In this document: positions 1-5,820 of the stretch, one piece after another
How the letters are laid out: each line of letters begins with the position of its first letter
Numbering within the stretch: the stretch's first letter is position 1
Source of the DNA: Desulfonatronum sp.
Lineage (GTDB): Bacteria > Desulfobacterota > Desulfovibrionia > Desulfovibrionales > Desulfonatronaceae
Assembly (NCBI GenBank): GCA_007127655.1
Contig: SKYX01000074.1
Location: forward strand, 1-5,820
Reading direction: 5' to 3'
Length of the DNA: 5,820 nucleotides
Notes under the pieces: model-generated
Told to the model about the DNA's origin: nothing
Seen by the model: the letters and a program-made list of their open reading frames with translations, nothing else
Databases searched by the model: none
Made by a program: the position numbers and the translations under genes

Positions 1-1234
<1,234 letters not shown>

Positions 1235-1278
1235 GTTTTCGCAGAGACTTTGCACAGTGAGCGGAAGAAAACCGGGCC

Positions 1279-1309
1279 CGGGAGATCGATGATTTCTCTC
1301 GTTTTTTTT
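1279..1309 (+). terminator. Rho-independent terminator of the eno-folD unit
   Basis: CGGGAGA (1279-1285) pairs with TCTCTCG (1295-1301), giving a 7-bp stem with one G-U pair and a 9-nt loop. An uninterrupted run of eight T follows (1302-1309). It sits 45 bp after the folD stop in the right orientation. Read on the minus strand, the same stem gains an A-C mismatch and is followed only by GGCCCGG and then TTTTCTT, so it would be a poorer terminator for the convergent genes. Confidence 0.82.
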
Positions 1310-1360
1310 GGAGTTTCCGGATTCTCGCCTGATCGGCAAGGGGCTCGCTGAAGGCGTTTC

Positions 1361-1376
1361 TCCCGCGCATGCGGGA
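1361..1376. repeat. Short palindrome resembling a dispersed intergenic repeat
   Basis: TCCCGC (1361-1366) and GCGGGA (1371-1376) form a perfect 6-bp inverted repeat around a GCAT loop, followed by ATCCAGACT. On the minus strand this reads GTCTGGATTCCCGC and then GCGGGA. That is the general form of REP-like and dRS3-like intergenic palindromes (ATTCCCGC...GCGGGAAT) scattered in many proteobacterial genomes. Only one copy is present here, so its repeat status is inferred from resemblance. It lies in the gap between convergent genes, a usual site for such elements. No T-run follows on either strand, so it is not a canonical terminator. Confidence 0.4.
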
Positions 1377-1428
1377 ATCCAGACTTCTTTGCCCTCGCAA
1401 CCTTTCCTCAGTCCGAGGCTGCTTCCAA

Positions 1429-1785
1429 TCAGCCCTTGACTTGAACGAACTTGGCCTCCGACGCAGCGGTGGGCATGCTGTTGCGATATCCGGAGTATCC
1501 CCGGCCTTGGCGGCGGGTGCGGAGCAGGTCGTCCTTGAGCAGCTTGTGTAGTCGCCTGGCCTCGGCGTTGACTTGGCTGTGTACGGCCTGCAACTGTTCC
1601 ATCTTGTTGAGGAAGATATCCTGGGAGATGCGCCCCCGACCGTGCCAGGCCATGTCCAGGAGTCGGCCCCGGTCATTGGCCAGGGCCTCGGCCTGTTCCA
1701 CGTTGCCCTCGGTGAGCATGTGCAGCTCAAGTCGCCCGAGATCCAGGGCCTCGTCCAGATAGGATTCGACTTCGGCGGTGTGCAT
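1429..1785 (-). CDS. Small helical protein, possibly a FlgN/FliT-like flagellar chaperone
   Basis: 118 aa, cytoplasmic by appearance: no signal peptide, membrane segment or cysteine. Residues about 3-92 look like a long amphipathic helical hairpin: an acidic first helix (AEVESYLDEALDLGRLELHML), the pattern EGNVEQAEALANDRGRLLD, then LNKMEQLQAVHSQVNAEARRLHKLLKDDLL. The tail is basic and Gly/Tyr-rich (RRQGRGYSGYRN) and ends FVQVKG. Size, helical layout, the 'G(N/D)xxxxxxLxxxRxxLL' pattern and the basic RGY-type tail resemble the FlgN/FliT class of flagellar export chaperones, but there is no decisive motif and such proteins diverge greatly. The ATG directly follows the stop of the 202-aa gene (TGAATG, no gap), and the ribosome site GGGAGG lies within the end of that gene, so translation is probably coupled. 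Coding is confident; the chaperone role is tentative. Confidence 0.8.
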   Translation of the reverse strand: MHTAEVESYLDEALDLGRLELHMLTEGNVEQAEALANDRGRLLDMAWHGRGRISQDIFLNKMEQLQAVHSQVNAEARRLHKLLKDDLLRTRRQGRGYSGYRNSMPTAASEAKFVQVKG

Positions 1786-2394
1786 TCATCCCTCCCGAAT
1801 GGACTTTCGGACGTCTTCCCGAAGTTGGGCCACGATGCTTTTCCAGCGTTCCACCAGCGGATGAAATTCGTATTCCAGAAGGTCGGAAAGCAAAATCCAG
1901 TCCTCGTTTTCCTGTACTTCCAGCATTTCCGTGAACAGCTCGGAAAGATCGTTCACCGCGTCCTCGAATTGCGGGTTGGCCGAAAGGGCGAACTCGTCGC
2001 GCAATGCGCCGATCATTCCCAGGAAATCGCGGGTCACATCCAGTAGGTCCTGATACATTTCCAGGGCCTCGGCATCATCGGCCCGACGGAACAGGTCGGC
2101 GACCTGCTTGGAGCCTTCGCTCATCAGGCGGATGACCTTGTATAGTTCCCGGGCGATGTTCACGCCCATCTCCGGAACGCCCATGGTCTTGATCTCGACT
2201 TTCTGAATGTCTCGGCAATCCACGTCTTCAGCCTGATGGGGATAGATCTCCGAGAACGCCTCGTCGTTGACAAGCACGTCTGTCACGATCCGATTGTCCA
2301 GGTGCTTCATGCTCATCAGACCGATGAGCAGTTCATCCAGATTGGTAAAATTGGTGATGTTGAAATCAGATTTTTGACCGTCGATAATAATCAT
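1786..2394 (-). CDS. Conserved-looking hypothetical protein, 202 aa, two-part architecture
   Basis: I do not recognise a named family. The protein is acidic and soluble, without signal peptide or membrane helix. Residues 1-70 look like a small alpha/beta domain: strand MIIIDGQ, helix NLDELLIGLMSM, strand NRIVTDVLVND, then DIQKVEIKTM. Similar small folds occur in unassigned proteins next to flagellar or secretion genes. Residues 75-200 look wholly helical, with VNIARELYKVIRLMSEGSKQ, ALEMYQDLLDVTRDFLGMIG and an acidic stretch around FEDAVNDLSELFTEMLEVQENEDW. The start is well supported: AAGGAGG at 2403-2409 lies eight bases before the ATG, and the first codons are AT-rich compared with the rest. 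It begins 63 bp after the glycosyltransferase stop and abuts the 118-aa gene. The two are probably functional partners, perhaps in flagellar assembly or protein export, by context only. Confidence 0.85.
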   Translation of the reverse strand: MIIIDGQKSDFNITNFTNLDELLIGLMSMKHLDNRIVTDVLVNDEAFSEIYPHQAEDVDCRDIQKVEIKTMGVPEMGVNIARELYKVIRLMSEGSKQVADLFRRADDAEALEMYQDLLDVTRDFLGMIGALRDEFALSANPQFEDAVNDLSELFTEMLEVQENEDWILLSDLLEYEFHPLVERWKSIVAQLREDVRKSIREG

Positions 2395-2402
2395 CGCAGG
2401 AA

Positions 2403-2432
2403 CCTCCTTGAAGGTGGGTAGGGATTTCCCAC
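2403..2432 (-). promoter_or_regulatory. Leader of the 202-aa gene: strong ribosome site preceded by an inverted repeat
   Basis: The ribosome site AAGGAGG occupies 2403-2409. Just upstream in the transcript, GTGGG (2432-2428) can pair with CCCAC (2418-2414) around a 9-nt loop; GGGA/TCCC inside the same span offers a competing small hairpin. No T-run follows, so it is not an intrinsic terminator for the upstream gene. It could stabilise a 5' end or affect initiation, or be chance. Confidence 0.35.
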
Positions 2433-2435
2433 TCT

Positions 2436-2452
2436 AATTCAAGATTCGTGCC
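2436..2452 (-). promoter_or_regulatory. Candidate sigma-54 promoter upstream of the 202-aa gene
   Basis: On the minus strand the sequence GGCACGAATCTTGAATT starts six bases after the glycosyltransferase stop codon. The sigma-54 consensus is TGGCACG-N4-TTGCW. Here the -24 part matches as cGGCACG with correct spacing, and the -12 part is TTGAA, so the invariant GC is GA. A start would fall near 2428, giving a leader of roughly 33 nt. Sigma-54 commonly drives flagellar genes, which would fit the proposed role of the two genes downstream. The core mismatch keeps this tentative. Confidence 0.3.
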
Positions 2453-2457
2453 GAGAA

Positions 2458-4041
2458 TTACTGACGGTCAAAGGCACCCTTCCAGGCCAAAGTAAAGGTC
2501 AGGTAGCGGCGAGTGAGCCGGAGGACCCCGGCGATGTCCCGGCCTTGATCCTGTGACTCCGTCAGCCATAATCGGCCCAGGACCGCAAAGAACGGGTCTG
2601 CTTGCCAGTGGGCTTGAAGGCGTTCCCAATAGGCCATGAATTTTTGCTTGATCTTGGGGAGGGGGGCCGTGGCCAGAACCTGGGCCTGGCTTTCCAGAAT
2701 GCGCAGCATGGCCACAGCCTGTTCCAGGGAGGCCAGGATTTGGTCTCGGACTTCGGAGGGCAGGGAAAGAAGGTGGTCGGAGGAGCGAATGTCGGACTGT
2801 TGGTCAAGAAATTGACGATAATAGTGTCGCTGGATGCGGATCCATTGGGTGCGCGGGTCTGTTTCCTGGCCGGTGAGTGCCGTTAAATCCAAAAAACCGT
2901 GTGCGTCCCGACAGGTTTTCCAGGCTCGGACGGATTTCGGATTAGCCGTGGATGGTTGGTCCTTATCTGATTGGGGCAGGAGATGGGTGCGGATGAGCTC
3001 GAAGGCTTGTTCCGGAGTGATGGCGCGGCGGCATTCTTCCTGGAGGCCGCAGGCCGTACCGAAGGCGCAAGGGTGGCAGTCCAGGTTCGGTTCCAGACAA
3101 AGGCTGTTTTCTTGGTACGGCCCGGTGTCCCAAGGTTGGGCCGTGGCCAGGAAAATGGCGGCCACGGGGCGGCCGAGACCGGCGGCCAGGTGCATGGTGC
3201 CGGTGTCGTTGGTTACCAGCAGATCGGCGTGACACAGGGCCGCGGCCAGTTCGGGCAGGCTGGTCCGGCCGATTAGGTCGATGAACGGGGCGGACGTCCT
3301 GGCTGCGTAACCGTCCACAAGACGACGCTCCGACGCCGTGCCCAGGAGTACCGGGCAGAGTCCGAACCGCTCCCAGAGCAGGCCGCCGAGCTGGGCAAAA
3401 TATTCCTCCGGCCACTGCCTGCGAGGCTCGCTGGCCCCGAGTTGCAGGGCCACGTAGCCCCGGCGGGAGGACGCGGCGGTGGTCGGAGCAGACGCATCCA
3501 GCATTGTCCGGACGGTATCCAGCACATCCGGGCCGGGACGGGCCAAGTCCAGATCGTGACCGGATACCGGCAGATCCGCCCCGCGCAGCATCAGGTCCAC
3601 CAGATTAAACGGACTGCATCCCCGGTTCATGGTGGAAGTTTGCAAAAAAGCGGCCCAGGCGTTGCCGTAGTATCCGAAGCCTTGGTGATCCAGGCCGAAG
3701 CCGGAGACCGGACCTGTGGTCAGGATTCGGGCCAGCAGGCGGGCGCTTTGGATTGGAGTCAGGTTCAGCAGCGGCGGGGCGGAATGATCTTCGGTAATCG
3801 CGCGTTTCCAGGTGGCGAGGCGCTCCAGGGCCATGGGCCAGCCGCGGTCCAGATCCGCCAGCAGGCCGGCCCCGGGCAAGGCGAAGACTTCTTCCGCGTC
3901 CGGTAAAAAACGGGTCGCCCCGGCAAAGTTGTCCAGACAGATCAGGGCCGCGGAACGCCCCTGGTCCCGCAACCCGGCGATGACCGGCTGCGTTTGCAGC
4001 AGATCCCCGAAACGGGTCAGATTCATGACCAGGGTGCGCAT
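2458..4041 (-). CDS. Glycosyltransferase family 9 (heptosyltransferase-like) with a ~170-aa C-terminal extension
   Basis: 527 aa, longer than the roughly 340-360 aa usual for family 9. Residues 1-355 are the GT-B core. The first Rossmann unit opens TLVMNLTRFGDLLQTQPVIAGL (3-24), the family's nucleotide-fold start. The second has YVALQLGASEPRRQWPEEYF (196-215), VLLGTASERRLVD (231-243) and the sugar-nucleotide signature TNDTGTMHLAAGLGRPVAAIF (277-297). The cysteine pattern C315, C322, C325, C331, C336 before ITPEQAFELI matches the C-P-C...C...C segment common in family 9. Such enzymes act at the cytoplasmic side on LPS core or other surface glycans, with ADP-heptose as usual donor; acceptor and donor cannot be read here. 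Residues 356-527 are helical, Trp-rich and unassigned. The gene starts 69 bp after fumarase beta and no terminator is visible between them. No good ribosome site precedes the ATG (AGGA is 14 bases away), so a small upstream ORF may couple its translation. Confidence 0.92.
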   Translation of the reverse strand: MRTLVMNLTRFGDLLQTQPVIAGLRDQGRSAALICLDNFAGATRFLPDAEEVFALPGAGLLADLDRGWPMALERLATWKRAITEDHSAPPLLNLTPIQSARLLARILTTGPVSGFGLDHQGFGYYGNAWAAFLQTSTMNRGCSPFNLVDLMLRGADLPVSGHDLDLARPGPDVLDTVRTMLDASAPTTAASSRRGYVALQLGASEPRRQWPEEYFAQLGGLLWERFGLCPVLLGTASERRLVDGYAARTSAPFIDLIGRTSLPELAAALCHADLLVTNDTGTMHLAAGLGRPVAAIFLATAQPWDTGPYQENSLCLEPNLDCHPCAFGTACGLQEECRRAITPEQAFELIRTHLLPQSDKDQPSTANPKSVRAWKTCRDAHGFLDLTALTGQETDPRTQWIRIQRHYYRQFLDQQSDIRSSDHLLSLPSEVRDQILASLEQAVAMLRILESQAQVLATAPLPKIKQKFMAYWERLQAHWQADPFFAVLGRLWLTESQDQGRDIAGVLRLTRRYLTFTLAWKGAFDRQ

Positions 4042-4085
4042 GGCTGGATTGAGAGTCCTGTGTGGACCGCAATTTTGACGTCCAT
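4023..4085 (-). CDS. Possible 20-codon leader ORF overlapping the glycosyltransferase start
   Basis: On the minus strand GGAGGG is followed six bases later by ATG (4085-4083), opening a frame of 20 codons, MDVKIAVHTGLSIQPCAPWS. Its TGA (4025-4023) overlaps an in-frame ATG of the glycosyltransferase (Met6) as ATGA. It lies 25 bp after the fumarase beta stop and is out of frame with the glycosyltransferase. Its ribosome site is better than that of the glycosyltransferase itself, so it may serve translational coupling. The peptide has no recognisable function. It could equally be chance. Confidence 0.3.
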   Translation of the reverse strand: MDVKIAVHTGLSIQPCAPWS

Positions 4086-4110
4086 AGGCGACCCTCCGAA
4101 CGATGAAAGG

Positions 4111-4659
4111 TTAGTCGGGCAGGTTGGGCTTGGCGTAGAGTTCGCCGCCAAAGGCGTCGTTGACCACCAGCAAGGGAAAGTCCCGGACCACCAGTTCGCG
4201 GACAGCCTCCGGGCCGAGGTCGTTGAAGGCGATGATTTTGGAGGATTCGATGCGTTGGGAGAGCAGGGCTCCGGCTCCGCCGGTGGCCCCGAAGTAGACG
4301 GCGTTGTGGCGGACCAGGGCGTCCTTGACGTCCTGGCTGCGCTTGCCCTTGCCGATGGTGGCCTTGACCCCGAGGCTGTGCAGACGGGGGGTGTAGCTGT
4401 CCATGCGGTAGCTGGTGGTGGGGCCGGCGGAGCCGATGGGGCGGCCTTCCGGGGCCGGGGACGGGCCGACGTAGTAGATGACCGCGCCCTTGAGCGGAAA
4501 GGGCAGTTCCGAGCCGCTTTCCAGGGCCTGGATGATTTTTTTGTGCGCCGCGTCCCGGGCCGTGTAGATGATGCCGGAGAGCAGCACCCGGTCCCCGACC
4601 TTGAGCTTGATCACGTCTTCGTCTCGCAGAGGGGCCTGCAATCGATATTCCTTGCTCAC
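4111..4659 (-). CDS. Class I fumarate hydratase, beta (C-terminal) subunit
   Basis: Together with the alpha subunit it forms the [4Fe-4S] hydro-lyase that interconverts fumarate and malate in the cytoplasm; this part corresponds to the C-terminal domain of single-chain class I fumarases. I place the start at GTG 4659, giving 182 aa. That GTG overlaps the alpha stop as GTGA and has GAGGAGG seven bases upstream. An ATG at 4692 in the same frame would add 11 unusual residues (MPFRTPRGGGA) lying entirely within alpha. Motifs are KVGDRVLLSGIIYTARDAAHK (20-40, containing the family's ARDxAH), GPTTSYRMD (79-87), IGKGKRS (102-108) and VNDAFGGELY (168-177) near the end. L-tartrate dehydratase beta subunits share this fold, but the fumarate reductase neighbour favours fumarase. 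Confidence 0.93.
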   Translation of the reverse strand: MSKEYRLQAPLRDEDVIKLKVGDRVLLSGIIYTARDAAHKKIIQALESGSELPFPLKGAVIYYVGPSPAPEGRPIGSAGPTTSYRMDSYTPRLHSLGVKATIGKGKRSQDVKDALVRHNAVYFGATGGAGALLSQRIESSKIIAFNDLGPEAVRELVVRDFPLLVVNDAFGGELYAKPNLPD

Positions 4660-5495
4660 AGCTCCACCTCCTCGTGGCGTGCGGAATGGCATTGAACGTT
4701 CACGGCCAGGGGCAGGCTGGCGATATGGCAGGGGGCCATGCTGATGCGCACCCCCAGGCAGGTGGTGTCGCCGCCCAGGCCCATGGGGCCGATGCCCAGG
4801 GTGTTGATCTCGTCCAGCAGTTCCTGTTCCATCCGGGCGATTTCCGGGTCCGGATGAGGCTGGTCCAGCGGGCGGAGCAGGGCCTGCTTGGCCAGCCTGG
4901 GGGCCAGCTCGAAGGAGCCGCCGATGCCGATGCCGAGCATGGTCGGCGGGCAGGGGTTGGGACCGGCCTCGGCCACCCGGTTGATGACGAATTCCTTAAT
5001 GCCTTTCCAACCCTGGGCCGGGGAGAGCATGGTCACCCGGGACATGTTTTCGCTGCCCCCGCCCTTGGCCATGAAGAAAATTTTCAGACCGTCCCCTTCA
5101 ACGAGGTCCACGTGAATCACGGCGGGGGTATTGTCCCCGGTGTTCTTGCGGGTCAGAGGGTGGCACATGGATTTGCGCAGCAGACCGTCCTGGTATCCGC
5201 GGACCATGCCTTGGGTAATGGCCTCGCGCAGGCTTGCGCCCTCCACCCGGCACTGTTCGCCCAACTCCACAAAAAAAACGGCCATGCCCGTGTCCTGGCA
5301 TAGCGGCAAGCCGCTTTCCCTGGCCAGGGCCGCGTTTTCCTCGAGCTGTCCGAGGATTTCCTTGCCCGACGGAGAGCTTTCATTGCCCTTGGCCCGGTTG
5401 ATGGCGGTCAGGACGTCCGGAGGCAGGAAGCGGTTGGCCCGAACAACCATTTCCGCGACCCGATCCGCGATGTCGGAAGATGTGACGGTACGCAC
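4656..5495 (-). CDS. Class I fumarate hydratase, alpha (N-terminal, iron-sulfur) subunit
   Basis: 279 aa, the usual length for alpha subunits of two-subunit class I fumarases. It carries the oxygen-sensitive [4Fe-4S] cluster that binds the substrate directly. The three probable cluster ligands are Cys66 (LPLCQDTGM), Cys182 (PNPCPPTMLGIGIGG) and Cys246 (GGDTTCLGVRI). Other conserved stretches are RKNTGDNTPAVIHVDLVEGD (116-135) and FMAKGGGSENMS (141-152). The start is GTG at 5495, with TAAGGAG just upstream; that site includes the stop codon of frdB, leaving a 10-bp gap. The stop overlaps the beta start by 4 bp, so the subunits are made coupled. With fumarate reductase upstream, it supplies fumarate from malate for reduction, or runs in reverse when succinate is oxidised. 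Tartrate dehydratase alpha is the main alternative family member. Confidence 0.95.
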   Translation of the reverse strand: MRTVTSSDIADRVAEMVVRANRFLPPDVLTAINRAKGNESSPSGKEILGQLEENAALARESGLPLCQDTGMAVFFVELGEQCRVEGASLREAITQGMVRGYQDGLLRKSMCHPLTRKNTGDNTPAVIHVDLVEGDGLKIFFMAKGGGSENMSRVTMLSPAQGWKGIKEFVINRVAEAGPNPCPPTMLGIGIGGSFELAPRLAKQALLRPLDQPHPDPEIARMEQELLDEINTLGIGPMGLGGDTTCLGVRISMAPCHIASLPLAVNVQCHSARHEEVEL

Positions 5496-5505
5496 GGCTG
5501 TCTCC

Positions 5506-5820
5506 TTATTTCCTTTTCCACGGCAACAGATTCATGATGCCAGCCCAGCCCATTTTCCAGCGCAGCATGCCCAACTGATCCTGCAAGGGCAGATGCTTGG
5601 GGCAGACGTCCTCGCAGGCCAGCAGACCCATGCAGCCGAAGATGCCCTGGTCGTTGCCCACGATGTCGAAATAGTCCTGTTCCGTGCGCTTGTCCCGCGG
5701 GTCGAGAACAAAGCGGGCCAGGCGGTTCAGCCCGGCGGCGCCCAGAAAGTCGGGGCGCATGATCGCTGTGCCGCAGGCGGCCACGCAGCAACCGCACTCA
5801 ATGCAGCGTTCCAGTTCGTA
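5506..5820 (-). CDS. frdB: Quinol:fumarate reductase (succinate dehydrogenase) iron-sulfur subunit, C-terminal part
   Basis: The frame is open to the window edge, so only the last 104 residues are seen and the start lies beyond 5820. It begins YELERCIECGCCVAACGTAIM. This has the C-x2-C-x2-C-x3-C arrangement: three [4Fe-4S] ligands, with the fourth cysteine belonging to the [3Fe-4S] cluster. Further on, FGCMGLLACEDVCPKHLPL gives the remaining cluster cysteines. A CG rather than CP after the fourth cysteine, and DFLGAAGLNRLARFVLDPRDKRT, are features of the Wolinella/Desulfovibrio-type diheme fumarate reductases. FrdB carries electrons from the diheme membrane subunit FrdC to the flavoprotein FrdA, on the cytoplasmic face of the membrane. 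In this group frdC and frdA usually precede frdB, so they are expected just outside the window. Fumarase alpha follows after 10 bp. Confidence 0.95.
   Translation of the reverse strand, partial: YELERCIECGCCVAACGTAIMRPDFLGAAGLNRLARFVLDPRDKRTEQDYFDIVGNDQGIFGCMGLLACEDVCPKHLPLQDQLGMLRWKMGWAGIMNLLPWKRK

Noticed and set aside
1263..1301. The 1279-1301 stem as a bidirectional terminator for the minus-strand genes
   Set aside because: On the minus strand the stem has an A-C mismatch and is followed by GGCCCGG before TTTTCTT. It may help a little but does not meet the usual form, so no minus-strand terminator is claimed.
1573..2046. A 157-codon plus-strand open frame opposite the 202- and 118-aa genes
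   Set aside because: It straddles the junction of two minus-strand genes that have strong ribosome sites and a TGAATG coupling; its own start has no ribosome site and the product resembles no family.
2395..2457. An intrinsic terminator after the glycosyltransferase gene
   Set aside because: The GTGGG/CCCAC repeat is a short stem and is followed by ACCTTCAAGG on the minus strand, with no T-run.
3442..4072. Open frames on both strands within the glycosyltransferase (plus 3442-3906, minus 3605-4072)
   Set aside because: The glycosyltransferase frame carries the family 9 motifs throughout; these alternative products are compositionally biased shadows.
4023..4085. A frameshift splitting the glycosyltransferase N-terminus
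   Set aside because: The first beta strand and NLTRFGDLLQTQP are complete in the main frame starting at 4041, so nothing is missing that the upstream frame would have to supply.
3994..5303. Long plus-strand open frames opposite the fumarase genes (3994-4695 and 4674-5303)
   Set aside because: Both lie opposite well-supported fumarase subunits; the Gly/Ala/His/Gln-rich translations are typical reverse-complement frames.

Overview
The window looks like chromosomal DNA of a sulfate-reducing deltaproteobacterium, most likely of the Desulfovibrionales. The reasons are the GC-rich coding sequence, an iron-sulfur subunit of the Wolinella/Desulfovibrio-type quinol:fumarate reductase followed directly by a two-subunit class I fumarase, and an eno-folD gene pair. 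This placement is inferred from gene content and family resemblance; no database search was possible. I saw no rRNA, tRNA, CRISPR array, transposase or phage gene.

Layout. The plus strand carries the 3' part of eno (enolase, 1-380), overlapped by 4 bp by folD (377-1234), which ends before an intrinsic terminator (1279-1309). The 194-bp gap 1235-1428 lies between two convergent transcription units. It holds a hairpin around the folD stop codon, the terminator, and a short palindrome that looks like a dispersed-repeat remnant. Everything from 1429 to 5820 is on the minus strand. In transcription order it is the C-terminal part of frdB (5820-5506), fumarase alpha (5495-4656), fumarase beta (4659-4111), a family 9 glycosyltransferase with a long unassigned C-terminal extension (4041-2458), a conserved-looking 202-aa protein (2394-1786) and a 118-aa helical protein resembling flagellar FlgN/FliT chaperones (1785-1429).

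Function. Enolase serves glycolysis/gluconeogenesis and FolD supplies one-carbon folate units. Fumarate reductase and fumarase form one metabolic block, malate <-> fumarate <-> succinate, with the reductase on the membrane and the fumarase in the cytoplasm; the genes are packed with a 10-bp gap and a 4-bp overlap. The glycosyltransferase and the two small proteins behind it may belong to surface or flagellar biogenesis. They could be read through from the frd-fum operon, because no terminator is visible in either intervening gap. A sigma-54-like sequence at 2436-2452 could also start the last two genes separately.

Most of the window is ordinary housekeeping sequence. The parts worth a second look are the glycosyltransferase extension, the unassigned 202/118-aa pair, a possible 20-codon leader ORF that overlaps the glycosyltransferase start, and the sigma-54-like element. 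I found no convincing case for a wholly new system.
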